Source: Gallionellales bacterium 39-52-133 (GTDB taxonomy: Bacteria; Pseudomonadota; Gammaproteobacteria; Burkholderiales; Gallionellaceae). From it: DNA of 64,000 nt. Within the stretch, counting starts at the first letter, position 1. Each line of letters opens with the position of its first letter. A program made the translations under genes and the position numbers. This document shows, piece after piece, positions 25,105 through 34,489 of this stretch. The notes under the pieces are model-generated. The model was not told the DNA's origin. It saw nothing but the letters and a program-made list of their open reading frames with translations, and did no database searches. The stretch is taken from assembly GCA_002278935.1 (NCBI GenBank), contig NCJL01000004.1, positions 1 to 64,000 of the forward strand. Direction: 5' to 3'.

Positions 25105-25941
25105 ATGTTATTAACCAACCATTTTGCAGAGCTTTCAGCCGTAATCTCACCCAGCATCATGCAGGGCTACATCATTTTGATGGTCTTGCTGGTGATGGGC
25201 GGGACGATACTGGATATGATTCACAAGAAAAGCGCCCAGTATTTTTTCGAAAATGCCAAAAAAGCGCAGAAGAGCGCAACCCGATCAGTGGGTGGCGGTG
25301 AGAAGGTGGCAATTGCCACTGCAGTGCTGGTAAATGAAGTGTTGACTTCAGGCGAGTTTAGCAATCCGAGACGCAGACTTTCCCATTTGTTGACCATGTG
25401 GGGAACGATTATCTTTATTGTGACGACAGTAATTATGATTTTTGCCTATCCTACAACGGCAACGCCTACACCTGCCATTGTGCCGCAGCTGTGGCATCTC
25501 GGTGCATTGATGCTGGCCGTTGGTGGATATTGGTTCTGGTTTGCTATCCGCGTTGATGTGTCTGCGGAAGGTCTTCCATGGTTCCGATTCGAGCGTGCTG
25601 ACTTGTTCATTCTTTCACTTCTTGCCACCTCGACTTTCGCATTAATCTGGTCGTATATGGGTGGTGGGGTAAATGTATACTTTGTCTTGTTCATCCTGTC
25701 GAGCACAGTGCTTTTTGGCGGCGTATATTTTTCCAAGTTCGCGCATATGTTCTTCAAGCCCGCTGCTGCATTCCAGAAAAGAGTCACTGTGGCCGATGGT
25801 TCTCGCGAGGGTTTGCCTCCTGACTATGATTTGACTGACCCTGAAGTGCAGCGCAAGTTTCCGGATATCCCTACGTACATGGGCAAGAATCCTCCAAACA
25901 TGGGGCTTTGTATCAAGGCTGAAAGAGCGAAGCACTACTAA
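25105..25941 (+). CDS. aprM: APS reductase membrane anchor AprM
   Basis: 278-residue membrane protein with about five spans (near residues 20-40, 90-112, 125-145, 165-185 and 190-210) and a hydrophilic C-terminal tail of about 60 residues (DLTDPEVQRKFPDIPTYM). Its place directly before aprB and aprA is the arrangement of sulfur oxidisers that lack QmoABC; AprM is thought to dock AprBA and pass electrons to quinone. RBS TTTGAGGAAA is present. Confidence 0.85.
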   Translation: MLLTNHFAELSAVISPSIMQGYIILMVLLVMGGTILDMIHKKSAQYFFENAKKAQKSATRSVGGGEKVAIATAVLVNEVLTSGEFSNPRRRLSHLLTMWGTIIFIVTTVIMIFAYPTTATPTPAIVPQLWHLGALMLAVGGYWFWFAIRVDVSAEGLPWFRFERADLFILSLLATSTFALIWSYMGGGVNVYFVLFILSSTVLFGGVYFSKFAHMFFKPAAAFQKRVTVADGSREGLPPDYDLTDPEVQRKFPDIPTYMGKNPPNMGLCIKAERAKHY

Positions 25942-25987
25942 TACATATTTGATTAATTAATATTTATAAGAAACTGAGGAGTATTTA

Positions 25988-26470
25988 ATGCCAACATTCG
26001 TATATATGACGCGTTGTGATGGTTGTGGAGAATGCGTTGACATCTGCCCATCCGACATCATGCACATCGACAAGACCCTGCGTCGTGCTTACAACATCGA
26101 GCCTAGCATGTGCTGGGAATGCTATTCCTGTGTGAAAGCATGTCCACACCAAGCGATTGATGTGCGCGGTTATGCGGACTTTGCACCACTGGGGCACAGT
26201 GTGCGCGTGATCCGTGATGAAGAGAAGGGCACGATTGCCTGGCGCATCAAGTTCCGCAACGGCAAGAAAGATATGGAGCTGCTGGCACCTATCACGACCA
26301 AGCCCTGGGGTTCAGCGACACCGGATCTCGCAAAGGTTCCGGCTCCTAGCAAGGAAATGCGCGACAGCCAGCTGCTGTTTAATGAGCCGAAATACATCCG
26401 TATGGATGACGGTGGTTTACACACGCTGAAATCTAATGGCCTGGAAATCAAAGAAGGGGTGCAATACTAA
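25988..26470 (+). CDS. aprB: Adenylylsulfate reductase beta subunit AprB
   Basis: 160 residues. Two [4Fe-4S] clusters are bound by C10, C13, C16, C20 and C42, C45, C48, C52 (CDGCGECVDIC and CWECYSCVKAC). The C-terminal arm that wraps AprA follows. It moves electrons from the AprA flavin. RBS CTGAGGAG. The stop shares a base with the aprA start (TAATG), so synthesis of the two subunits is coupled. Confidence 0.95.
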   Translation: MPTFVYMTRCDGCGECVDICPSDIMHIDKTLRRAYNIEPSMCWECYSCVKACPHQAIDVRGYADFAPLGHSVRVIRDEEKGTIAWRIKFRNGKKDMELLAPITTKPWGSATPDLAKVPAPSKEMRDSQLLFNEPKYIRMDDGGLHTLKSNGLEIKEGVQY

Positions 26471-28377
26471 TGAGTTACTCTACAATTATTGAAGACAATA
26501 TCGATATTTTGGTTGTAGGCGCTGGCTTGGGTGGAACGGGTGCGGCATTTGAAGCAAGATATTGGGGTCAGGACAAGAAGATCGTTGTTGCCGAAAAGGC
26601 CAATATCATGCGTTCTGGCGCGGTAGCCCAGGGCTTGTATGCGATTAACTGTTACATGGGTACGCGTTTCGGCGAAAACAATCCCGAAGATCATGTGCGC
26701 TATGCACGTATCGATCTGATGGGTATGGTGCGTGAAGACTTGCTGTTTGACATGGCACGTCACGTAGACTCGGCAGTGCACAACTTTGAAGAGTGGGGCT
26801 TGCCTATCATGCGCGACGAGAAGAAGGGATCCTTCTTGCGTGAAGGTCGTTGGCAAATCATGATTCACGGTGAATCTTATAAGCCTATCGTTGCTGAAGC
26901 TGCGAAAAAGTCAGCGGACAAAGTTTTCAACCGTATTTGTGTGACGCACCTCTTGATGGACGAATCCAAAGAAAACCGCGTTGCCGGTGCCGTGGGCTTT
27001 AACGTTCGTACGGGTAACTACCACGTGTTCAAGTCCAAGACTGTGATCTGTGGTGCCGGTGGCGCATCAAATATCTTCAAGCCGCGTTCAGTAGGTGAAG
27101 GTGCAGGCCGTGTCTGGTACGCACCTTGGTCTTCGGGTTCTGCATATGGTCTGATGATCGAAGCCGGTGCCAAGATGACACAAATGGAAAACCGCATCGT
27201 GCTGGCGCGTTTCAAGGATGGTTACGGTCCAGTAGGCGCGTACTTCCTGCATCTCAAGACCTATACCCAGAATGGCTACGGTGAAGAGTATGAGTCAAAG
27301 TGGTTCCCAGCGCTGCAGCAAATGGTAGGCAGTGAATATCTGGACCCAGAGGTTTCTCATAGAACCCATCGTCCTATTCCAACCTGTCTGCGTAACCACG
27401 CGATCATCAACGAGGTGAATGCAGGTCGTGGCCCGATTCACATGGTGACGATGGAAGCCTTCCAGGATCCGCATCTTGAAGAAATTGGCTGGCATAACTT
27501 CTTGGGTATGACCGTTGGTCAGGCTGTACTTTGGGCTGCTACAGACGTTGATCCAAAGTATGAAAACCCAGAACTGACTACATCAGAGCCTTATGTTATG
27601 GGTTCACACGCTACGGGTTGTGGCGCATGGTGTTCAGGTCCGGAAGATATCTCTCCTAAAGAGTACTTCTGGGGCTATAACCGCATGACGACAATTGAAG
27701 GTCTGTTTGGTGCGGGTGATGCGGTTGGTGGTACTCCACACGCATTCTCGTCAGGATCGTTTACTGAAGGTCGTCTGGCTGCCAAGGCTGCTTGTAAATA
27801 TATTGATGATGGCAAAGCACAAGGTATCCGTGTTTCAGACGAACAGATTAATCGTCGTAAGGAGCAAATCTTCAAGCCACTGGAAACATACCGTGTTTAC
27901 AGCAATGAAGTGGTTGCCGGAAGCGTTAACCCTAACTTCATCAATCCAAGACAGGGTCTTGATCGCTTGCAGAAGATGATGGATGAGTACTGTGGCGGCT
28001 TTGGTGTGAACTACATGACCAACGACAAGCTCCTGAACATCGGTCTGAAGAAGATGGCGATTCTGGGTGAAGACTTGGAAAAGGTTGCCGCTTCTGATAT
28101 CCATGAGTTGCTACGCGCTTGGGAGCTGAAGCACCGCTTCCTGACTTCCGAGAGTGTATTCCAGCATACGCTGTTCCGTAAGGAAACACGTTGGCCTGGT
28201 TACTACTACCGTGGTGACGTAATGAAGCTGGATGATAAGAACTGGCACGTACTGACAGTTTCTCGTCGTGATCCAAAGACAGGCGAGTACACGATGGAAA
28301 AAGCACCGCTGTACCACCTGGTAGGTGAAGTCGAGGACAAGGCACTGGCTGAGATGAAAGCTAAAGGTCATCACTAA
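26470..28377 (+). CDS. aprA: Adenylylsulfate reductase alpha subunit AprA
   Basis: 635 residues, flavoprotein of the fumarate-reductase superfamily that in this direction makes APS from sulfite and AMP. The FAD dinucleotide site is DILVVGAGLGGTGAAFEA at residues 12-29, followed by the FAD contact NIMRSGAVAQGLYAINCYMG. The C-terminal helical region (TSESVFQHTLFRKETRWPGYYYRGD) carries the family's conserved Arg-rich segment. Codon use here is visibly more AT-rich than in the flanking soe genes. It is followed by a terminator at 28457. Confidence 0.96.
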   Translation: MSYSTIIEDNIDILVVGAGLGGTGAAFEARYWGQDKKIVVAEKANIMRSGAVAQGLYAINCYMGTRFGENNPEDHVRYARIDLMGMVREDLLFDMARHVDSAVHNFEEWGLPIMRDEKKGSFLREGRWQIMIHGESYKPIVAEAAKKSADKVFNRICVTHLLMDESKENRVAGAVGFNVRTGNYHVFKSKTVICGAGGASNIFKPRSVGEGAGRVWYAPWSSGSAYGLMIEAGAKMTQMENRIVLARFKDGYGPVGAYFLHLKTYTQNGYGEEYESKWFPALQQMVGSEYLDPEVSHRTHRPIPTCLRNHAIINEVNAGRGPIHMVTMEAFQDPHLEEIGWHNFLGMTVGQAVLWAATDVDPKYENPELTTSEPYVMGSHATGCGAWCSGPEDISPKEYFWGYNRMTTIEGLFGAGDAVGGTPHAFSSGSFTEGRLAAKAACKYIDDGKAQGIRVSDEQINRRKEQIFKPLETYRVYSNEVVAGSVNPNFINPRQGLDRLQKMMDEYCGGFGVNYMTNDKLLNIGLKKMAILGEDLEKVAASDIHELLRAWELKHRFLTSESVFQHTLFRKETRWPGYYYRGDVMKLDDKNWHVLTVSRRDPKTGEYTMEKAPLYHLVGEVEDKALAEMKAKGHH

Positions 28378-28456
28378 GCAAATGCTGGCTTGACTTAGCA
28401 GTTTCGAAAAGTCAGGCCTGTAACAAATATTTGCTGCGTAACTTGTTAGTCTGTTA

Positions 28457-28495
28457 AAAGAGGGCCGGCATATTTATGTTGGTCCTCTTTTTTTT
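28457..28495 (+). terminator. Rho-independent terminator after aprA
   Basis: The imperfect stem AAGAGGGCCGGCATA / TATGTTGGTCCTCTT with a TTT loop is followed by a run of T. It ends the sat-aprMBA transcript about 80 bases after aprA, so the downstream accessory genes probably have their own promoter. Confidence 0.8.
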
Positions 28496-28563
28496 GCCTA
28501 TTTAGCTGGTAGTGTGGCAGTGCTATAGATAGAATTATGGAACACTGTGTATATGAGAATTTT

Positions 28564-28914
28564 ATGAATATTATTGAAAAAACGGATGAAGAAATTCTAG
28601 CGTTGGCTCACCCGATGTGGGCTGATCTTATTAAGTACTCTAACGAAGGAAACTACGGTGCATTTACACGTAATTTTTCTTCTACATTTATACAGGGCGC
28701 GAATGAAGTTGAAATGGGTAAGCAGTTTGCGCGTAGCGACCTTGCGAAAAACCTGTCAGATAATTATTCGTATTTGGGCATGATACGCCGTGGAGAATAT
28801 GTCACTGTTTTATATAAAGTGATAAACAAAAAAAATAATAGTGAATGGCTGGGAAGACTGGTGCTGGGTTACGAAAATGAGAAGGTTAAAATTTTCGGCG
28901 CCACGCTGTTTTAA
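28564..28914 (+). CDS. Hypothetical protein in the apr neighbourhood
   Basis: About 116 residues from ATG 28564 (an in-frame ATG at 28537 would add nine). It is a soluble alpha+beta protein: N-terminal helices (DEEILALAHPMWADLIKYSNEG), then beta-rich sequence (YVTVLYKVI, SEWLGRLVLGYENEKVKIFGATLF). The layout resembles an NTF2-like/cystatin fold, but no named family is recognised. It is the first of five accessory genes after the apr terminator; the FKBP gene starts 33 bases later. Confidence 0.75.
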   Translation: MNIIEKTDEEILALAHPMWADLIKYSNEGNYGAFTRNFSSTFIQGANEVEMGKQFARSDLAKNLSDNYSYLGMIRRGEYVTVLYKVINKKNNSEWLGRLVLGYENEKVKIFGATLF

Positions 28915-28946
28915 GAAAAATCCATTATGATCAGGACGTTATAGTT

Positions 28947-29456
28947 ATGTCGGATACCATTGAAGACGAAAAATTTGTTGAACTGAATTACAAGGTTATC
29001 GATAACAAAACCGGTGAGGTACTCATTACGGTGGAGTACCCGATAGGTTACGTTCATGGCGTAAATGATGTGATGTCTGAAGATGTGACCAAGGAGTTGT
29101 ATGGTAAAAAAGTCGGCGATATCATCGAAGTCCCGGTAAATACTGCAAAGTTATACGGTGAGAGAGATGAATCGCTGGTCTTTACCGATCGCATCGAAAA
29201 CGTTCCTGAAGAATATCGGGAAATTGGCATGACCATTACCATGGAAAATGAAAAGGGCGAGCCCAAGACTTTTATCGTCACGCGTTTCGATGATAAAACC
29301 TTAACCATCGATGGAAATAATCCACTGTGTGGAAGAACTGTCACCTTCATGCTGGAAGTCTTGACGATACGTGATGCTACCGATGAAGAAGTTGACCTTG
29401 GTGGAGCGGTGGGTGCCAATCCTGATATCAATGAAATACTTGAACGAGCACAATGA
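28947..29456 (+). CDS. SlyD-like FKBP-type peptidyl-prolyl cis-trans isomerase
   Basis: 169 residues. FKBP strands (FVELNYKVIDNKTGEVL; YPIGYVHGVNDVM) flank an inserted-flap region. The C-terminal segment IDGNNPLCGRTVTFMLEVLTIRDAT is the SlyD hallmark (DGNHPLAGKTL-type). It lacks the metal-binding His/Cys-rich tail of E. coli SlyD. SlyD proteins act as folding and metallochaperones, so a role in maturing the nearby metalloenzymes is possible but inferred. The stop overlaps the next start (ATGA). Confidence 0.85.
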   Translation: MSDTIEDEKFVELNYKVIDNKTGEVLITVEYPIGYVHGVNDVMSEDVTKELYGKKVGDIIEVPVNTAKLYGERDESLVFTDRIENVPEEYREIGMTITMENEKGEPKTFIVTRFDDKTLTIDGNNPLCGRTVTFMLEVLTIRDATDEEVDLGGAVGANPDINEILERAQ

Positions 29457-30517
29457 AATTCTCAACTACCTATTTGATTTATCCTGAGAACAGGTCCCTG
29501 CAACGCGCAATAGCAAATTCTCTAGGTGTGCTGACTAGTGAGGAGGCTGCTGCCGCAGTTCCGGATAGCAAAATTGCTGTGGCGGATAATTTTCTTTACA
29601 CACGGGGAAATTATGAGCAACGCCGCTACAGTTCCAAAATTTTTGAGACTTTAGTCGAGGTGTTGGAGCTGTCGTTGTCAGAGACTTCCGCTGCAGCTAC
29701 CCATGTCAAGAATATAAGTCGCAAACAGGAGCCATTAGCCTGGGCTGAGACACAGAATAATCTTGGCAATATTCTTGCAGCAATGGGACAGCAGCGTAGA
29801 GATGTTGAATTGTTTGAACGAGCAATACAGTGTTTTACCTATGCATTGGAGGAGTTCAAGCAGGAAAGCACGCCATTGAAGTGGGCCGCAACGCAATTTA
29901 ATCTGGGAACGGCTAACCAGGCGCTAGGCCGGTTGCTTGAAACTACAAAACCGTTTAAAAACGCAGTAGATGCTTACACCAATGCCTTGATGGTTTGGAC
30001 GAAGAATGGTGCACCTGAAGACTGGATGTTTACGATGCATCAACTTGGAGATACTTTCCATGCATTCGGAAAGCTGCTTAAAGGTAATCGTCAATTCCAG
30101 AAGTCCATTGTTGCTTATAAAAATGCACTTGCTGTACTTGATGCGGATAATTATGCATTGGAGTTAACAGCGGCCCATAATAACCGTGCGGTTGTCTTGC
30201 ATCATCTCGGTGAATCCGAGGGCAACCCGGAGCGCCTGGAGGAAGCGATCAGGTCATATGAAAAAGCGTTAGCGGTCAGCATGGAGCAGCAACTACCTAT
30301 TCATCTGGCGGTGCTATGCAGGGTGAATAAGGCAACAGCCCAGAGTTTATTTGCAGAATTAACAAAAGATACTCGGCTTTCAGATGAACTGGCCGATGAG
30401 TTTGAAGTTATTATCGAGTGTTTCTCGCATGCACTGCAGCCACTTTGTTTGCGGCATTGCAAGGAGCAAATGGATAAGGCTAAGTCGCTAGCACTTGCTA
30501 GTAGCGCTAGCCATTGA
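29453..30517 (+). CDS. Tetratricopeptide repeat protein
   Basis: 354 residues, mostly about 45-residue TPR-like repeats: WAETQNNLGNILAAMGQ, WAATQFNLGTANQALGR, WMFTMHQLGDTFHAFGK, LTAAHNNRAVVLHHLGE. The long-repeat form (W-A-x-T-Q-x-N-L-G) is the one seen in CHAT- and NB-ARC-linked proteins, but no such effector is attached here. No signal peptide. It is translationally coupled to the FKBP gene and followed by the HIT gene 15 bases later. A scaffold role in the apr neighbourhood is plausible. Confidence 0.8.
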   Translation: MKFSTTYLIYPENRSLQRAIANSLGVLTSEEAAAAVPDSKIAVADNFLYTRGNYEQRRYSSKIFETLVEVLELSLSETSAAATHVKNISRKQEPLAWAETQNNLGNILAAMGQQRRDVELFERAIQCFTYALEEFKQESTPLKWAATQFNLGTANQALGRLLETTKPFKNAVDAYTNALMVWTKNGAPEDWMFTMHQLGDTFHAFGKLLKGNRQFQKSIVAYKNALAVLDADNYALELTAAHNNRAVVLHHLGESEGNPERLEEAIRSYEKALAVSMEQQLPIHLAVLCRVNKATAQSLFAELTKDTRLSDELADEFEVIIECFSHALQPLCLRHCKEQMDKAKSLALASSASH

Positions 30518-30532
30518 TAAGGAGGCCGAAGT

Positions 30533-30946
30533 TTGTCTTCTGTAGAAAAAACGGAAAAAAAGCGAGATCCGAACAATCCATGTCTGTTCTGCAAAGATCC
30601 GCGCGGGGTATCGCTGGAGCATGAGCTTGCTTACAGTGCACGTGATACCTACGCAGTGAGCCCGGGCCATACCCTGATTATCCCGCGTCGTCATGTGGCC
30701 AGTTTTTTCGAACTAACGACAGAGGAGGTCAATGCCTGCATGGGGCTGATCACCGAAGAGCGCCTGTTACTGGATAAGGAGCTTAAGCCTGATGGATACA
30801 ATATTGGTGTTAACGTAGGACAGGCTGCCGGTCAGAGTATTTTTCATGTGCATATTCACCTCATTCCCCGCTACAAAGGGGACGTTGAGAATCCCCAAGG
30901 GGGGGTGCGGCATGTGATTCCAAAAAAGGGACATTACACACGTTAA
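30533..30946 (+). CDS. HIT-family nucleotide hydrolase/transferase
   Basis: 137 residues with an N-terminal zinc-type C-x2-C (PCLFCKDP) and the catalytic histidine triad HVHIHLIPR near residue 103. The start is TTG at 30533: it lies correctly behind a perfect AAGGAGG and no ATG is available. HIT proteins attack the alpha-phosphate of nucleotide adducts; several are known to hydrolyse adenylylsulfate (APS) in vitro. Placement beside aprMBA/sat makes APS turnover an attractive role, but that is inference. Confidence 0.88.
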   Translation: MSSVEKTEKKRDPNNPCLFCKDPRGVSLEHELAYSARDTYAVSPGHTLIIPRRHVASFFELTTEEVNACMGLITEERLLLDKELKPDGYNIGVNVGQAAGQSIFHVHIHLIPRYKGDVENPQGGVRHVIPKKGHYTR

Positions 30947-31035
30947 AGAGTATAATTTTTGTCAGTAAGTGTGGGGGGGCTGGCAACAACGTTTTTGATA
31001 TTCCTCCCGTTTTCAACCAGTAAGGAGATATGATT

Positions 31036-31206
31036 ATGAGTGATGTAAAGAAGCCTTTTTGCCGCCCAAAGATTGCCGATGGAAAAGCAGCTCGTGTGAC
31101 TACCCGTCAGAAAGAAATTGTGCCTGGGCAGTTTTTTGTTGGCTATGAAACCATCTGGGAACCTGCACAAAAAGAGGTTGCATACCAAACCCCAAAGAGG
31201 CCTTAA
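31036..31206 (+). CDS. Small hypothetical protein, 56 residues
   Basis: An open frame of 56 codons (start MSDVKKPFCRPK, end AYQTPKRP) with an excellent Shine-Dalgarno (AAGGAGAT, eight bases before the ATG) and a strong terminator 58 bases after the stop. The protein is basic, with one Cys and an aromatic middle (GQFFVGYETIWEP). No family is recognised. It is last in the apr accessory cluster. Good translation signals on both sides make it a likely real gene. Confidence 0.65.
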   Translation: MSDVKKPFCRPKIADGKAARVTTRQKEIVPGQFFVGYETIWEPAQKEVAYQTPKRP

Positions 31207-31264
31207 GCCAGTAAGTTGTTCGGTCCTGAAAGACCGCACGGCTGCTAGATTTGCATATGGTAAT

Positions 31265-31295
31265 AAAAAAGCACGCTTTTATAGCGTGCTTTTTT
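31265..31295. terminator. Bidirectional Rho-independent terminator
   Basis: A perfect 13-bp stem, AAAAAAGCACGCT / AGCGTGCTTTTTT, with loop TTTAT. It separates the apr accessory cluster (plus strand) from the convergent DUF4279 gene (minus strand). Confidence 0.9.
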
Positions 31296-31310
31296 ATTTT
31301 AATTTAAAGC

Positions 31311-31727
31311 TTAAATTCGCTCTGATAGGCGGTAATCCACATTTGCAAAAGCACCAATTTCTGCCATAAAGCGGATCGTCCTTGCGCCGAAACCTACATC
31401 GGGTACATTCTGATCTTTGTCGATAGACAGCACCAGAACGACCCCCAGTCTTGGCGACAGGTTGTGACTTTTGATGACTTGCAGAATTTTATCCTTGATC
31501 GGATCCAGTTGCTTGGTGATCACGTCTGTCATTTTATATACGTCAATATCATCAGTGTGCATCTCGGTTGATATCTCCCATGAGCTGATCACCGGTTTAT
31601 CCAGGGGGCTGTGTGCGCCGGCTGCATTAACTGATGTCGGCTTGATACCAAGCAAACGCGTGATGTCATCGGGATTGAAATGATAACCACTCAGTGCGAA
31701 GTATGCCCGACCTTCATTCGATGCCAT
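31311..31727 (-). CDS. DUF4279 domain protein
   Basis: 138 residues. The pattern AYFALSGYHFNPDDITRLLGIKPT at the N-terminus and SSWEIST near residue 48 is that of DUF4279, a family of unknown function, often a stand-alone immunity-like or housekeeping protein. The RBS TGAGGAT precedes the ATG at 31727. It is a single gene, convergent with the apr accessory cluster and divergent from trpG. Confidence 0.78.
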   Translation of the reverse strand: MASNEGRAYFALSGYHFNPDDITRLLGIKPTSVNAAGAHSPLDKPVISSWEISTEMHTDDIDVYKMTDVITKQLDPIKDKILQVIKSHNLSPRLGVVLVLSIDKDQNVPDVGFGARTIRFMAEIGAFANVDYRLSERI

Positions 31728-31894
31728 GATTTTATCCTCAGTTAGAAATTAATGCGTAGGGCGATTATAATGTATTGTATTTAACTCAGGGAGCGCATTA
31801 GCCGAAAGCTGAGGCACTCCGTTTCTGGATTAAAGTTGTTCAATAAATTGAAGTATAGAATTGACCATGGTCGTTATAAATTAGGTGATGTGAC

Positions 31895-32464
31895 ATGTTG
31901 TTAATGATCGATAATTATGATTCTTTCACCTATAATCTGGTGCAATATTTTGCCGAGCTAGGTGCGGAAGTTGCCGTACACCGCAACGATGGAATCAGCA
32001 TCGAGCAAATCGAAGCGCTTAAGCCGCAGCATATCGTAATCTCCCCCGGTCCTTGTACACCCAACGAGGCGGGTATTTCAGTGGCGGCCATCAAACACTT
32101 TGCCGGCAAAATTCCCGTGCTGGGCGTATGCCTCGGACACCAGAGCATAGGCCAGGCTTTTGGCGGCAAAATCATACATGCCAAGCAGCTGATGCACGGC
32201 AAGACATCGCCTATCTTTCATAATGGCACCAGCGTGTTTCATGGCCTGCCCAGCCCGTTTACCGCCACCCGTTATCACTCGCTTGTCATTGAAAAAGAGA
32301 CCATACCGGACTGCCTGGAAATCACCGCCTGGACAGAAGACGGGGAAATTATGGGGGTCCGTCACAGAACACTGGCGGTACATGGCGTGCAGTTTCACCC
32401 CGAATCAATATTGACCGAACACGGCCACGACATGCTGAAAAATTTTCTGGAAGGAAAGAAATAG
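31895..32464 (+). CDS. trpG: Anthranilate synthase glutamine amidotransferase component
   Basis: 189 residues, class I GATase that supplies ammonia to TrpE (or to PabB). The catalytic triad is seen as Cys in [17 protein letters not shown] (about residue 79) and His-Glu in [14 protein letters not shown]. It starts [15 protein letters not shown], the family norm. It is followed by trpD after two bases. No trpE lies in front of it, so TrpE/PabB must be encoded elsewhere. Confidence 0.93.
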   Translation: MLLMIDNYDSFTYNLVQYFAELGAEVAVHRNDGISIEQIEALKPQHIVISPGPCTPNEAGISVAAIKHFAGKIPVLGVCLGHQSIGQAFGGKIIHAKQLMHGKTSPIFHNGTSVFHGLPSPFTATRYHSLVIEKETIPDCLEITAWTEDGEIMGVRHRTLAVHGVQFHPESILTEHGHDMLKNFLEGKK

Positions 32465-32466
32465 AC

Positions 32467-33489
32467 ATGATCACTCCCCAGCAGGCGCTCACACGCCTAA
32501 TCGAGCAACGAGAAATTTTTTATGACGAAATGCTGTCGCTGATGCGCCAGATCATGCAGGGCGAAGTTTCACCCGCACAGATCGCCGGCATCCTGGTCGG
32601 CTTGCGTGTGAAAAAAGAAACGATAGGCGAGATCTCTGCGGCTGCGTTTGTAATGCGCGAATTCGCCAGCAAGGTACCGGTGACTAAACGCGAACACCTC
32701 GTGGATACCTGCGGCACCGGTGGTGATGCGGCGCATACCTTCAATATCTCGACTGCCAGTGCGCTGGTTGCGGCCGCAGCAGGTGCGCAGGTGGCCAAGC
32801 ATGGCGGACGCTCGGTTTCTTCCACCTGCGGCTCAGCCGACGTGCTGGAAGCGCTGGGGGTAAACTTGACGCTGACACCGGAGCAGGTGGGCAAGAGTAT
32901 CGATGCAATCGGCATCGGTTTCATGTTTGCGCCCAATTTTCATGGTGCAATGAAATATGCAGCGCCGGTGCGGCGCGAGCTTGGTGTACGCACCATGTTC
33001 AATGTTCTGGGGCCGCTGACCAATCCGGCCGGTGCGGACAATCAGGTGATGGGCGTATTCCACCCTGACCTGGTAGGCATTCAGGCGCGCGTATTGCAGC
33101 GCCTGGGCAGCCGCCATGTGCTGGTGGTAAACGGCAGCGACGGGCTGGATGAAATCACCATCAGCGGGCCGACGAACGTTGCTGAATTGAAGGACGACCA
33201 GGTACATGAATACACCGTAAGTCCGCAAGACTTTGGCTTGAAAACAGCATCGCTGGACAGTATTCGTGTCGCTACGGTTGACGAGGCGAAAGCCATGCTG
33301 CTCAGTGTGCTGGACAACAAGCCCGGTGCGGCACGCGATATCGTGCAGCTCAATGCGGGGGCGGCAATTTATGCGGCAGGACTGACTTCAACACTGGCAG
33401 ACGGTATCAAAAAAGCTGCAGAGGTAATTGCGTCTGGCGCGGCGAAACACAAGCTGGCTCAGCTGATTGCGATAAGTCACGAGGCCTGA
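32467..33489 (+). CDS. trpD: Anthranilate phosphoribosyltransferase
   Basis: 340 residues, normal length. It transfers phosphoribose from PRPP to anthranilate. Signature segments are [17 protein letters not shown] (PRPP loop), [21 protein letters not shown] and [11 protein letters not shown]. It forms a trpGD pair; trpC, the usual next gene, is missing. Instead the convergent SDR gene overlaps the trpD 3' end by 83 bases. Confidence 0.95.
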   Translation: MITPQQALTRLIEQREIFYDEMLSLMRQIMQGEVSPAQIAGILVGLRVKKETIGEISAAAFVMREFASKVPVTKREHLVDTCGTGGDAAHTFNISTASALVAAAAGAQVAKHGGRSVSSTCGSADVLEALGVNLTLTPEQVGKSIDAIGIGFMFAPNFHGAMKYAAPVRRELGVRTMFNVLGPLTNPAGADNQVMGVFHPDLVGIQARVLQRLGSRHVLVVNGSDGLDEITISGPTNVAELKDDQVHEYTVSPQDFGLKTASLDSIRVATVDEAKAMLLSVLDNKPGAARDIVQLNAGAAIYAAGLTSTLADGIKKAAEVIASGAAKHKLAQLIAISHEA

Positions 33490-34411
33490 GTTCTTCCGGC
33501 TGAATTTCTTTCAGTGCATGGGCCACTGTCGGGTAGCGCAGCACTACTTTCAGCTCCCGCTTCATGCGAATGTTGTTTAAACGGCGCGATTCATTCATGA
33601 ATGACAGCAGCACAGGCGACAGCACCTGTTGCGCTTCCGCCCGTGTTACCCGTGGTGCTGGCGGCAAAGCAAATGCCCGCGCTACCGCATCGAAATATTC
33701 ACCCATCTTCATCCGGCTATCGTCTACCGTGTGATAAATGCGGTTAGGCTGTGCATGTTGTAGCGCCGCAACAACGCAGTGTGCAAGATCGTCGGCATGG
33801 ATGTGATTGGTGTAACCGTCTTCTGCTTCCACAATCGCGGGCGTACCTTTCTTCAGACGTTCAAGCGGCAGCCGTTCCGCTGCATAGATCCCAGGCACCC
33901 GCAGAATGCTGACATGTACGCCATTGCGCCTCGCCCAGTGGCGTATCTGTCTTTCCGCATCTACACGCAGCTTTGCACGCGCATTCTGTGCACGAGTGCG
34001 GCGGGTTTCATCGACAATCTCCCCTTTACAGTCGCCATACACACCGCTGGTGCTGATGTAAATCAGGCGTTGCGGCAGCTTGCCGGATGACAGTGCAGCG
34101 AGGAGATGGCGTGTGCGCGTATCGGTCATCGCGGTTTGTTGTCTGGGTGCTGAGACAGAAATGGGTACAGATGGCGTGCGCTCTGCAGCCGGTGGTGGCG
34201 CAAAATGCAGCACCGTATTGGCCAGCCCGGCCAAGCGCTGCAGGCTGTGCCTGTCATCCAGATCGCCAGGCAGCGGCACGATGCCCGCCCCACGCAGTTT
34301 TTCAAAGTAGGCAGGATTGCGCACCAGCCCGTACAAAATGGATTTTGGTGCCAAAAGCCTTGCAACACGCAGGGCTATATCGCCGCAGCCAGCAATCAGT
34401 ATTCTGTCCAT
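33407..34411 (-). CDS. NAD(P)-dependent epimerase/dehydratase-like (SDR) protein
   Basis: 334 residues. Rossmann start [20 protein letters not shown] (G-x-G-x2-x pattern), and [13 protein letters not shown] near residue 130, where the SDR catalytic region is expected; the canonical YxxxK is not obvious. It resembles the atypical extended SDR family of YeeZ-like proteins. The last ~28 residues are encoded antisense to the trpD 3' end and are probably an extended tail. Substrate unknown. Confidence 0.8.
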   Translation of the reverse strand: MDRILIAGCGDIALRVARLLAPKSILYGLVRNPAYFEKLRGAGIVPLPGDLDDRHSLQRLAGLANTVLHFAPPPAAERTPSVPISVSAPRQQTAMTDTRTRHLLAALSSGKLPQRLIYISTSGVYGDCKGEIVDETRRTRAQNARAKLRVDAERQIRHWARRNGVHVSILRVPGIYAAERLPLERLKKGTPAIVEAEDGYTNHIHADDLAHCVVAALQHAQPNRIYHTVDDSRMKMGEYFDAVARAFALPPAPRVTRAEAQQVLSPVLLSFMNESRRLNNIRMKRELKVVLRYPTVAHALKEIQPEELRPRDLSQSAEPACVSPRQTQLPLQLF

Positions 34412-34489
34412 TCCGTTTTATCCACAATGTAATTAATCCGGAATTATGCGTTAAAATCCTTTTTTTGCGTACTCAGCCTATTCAATATC

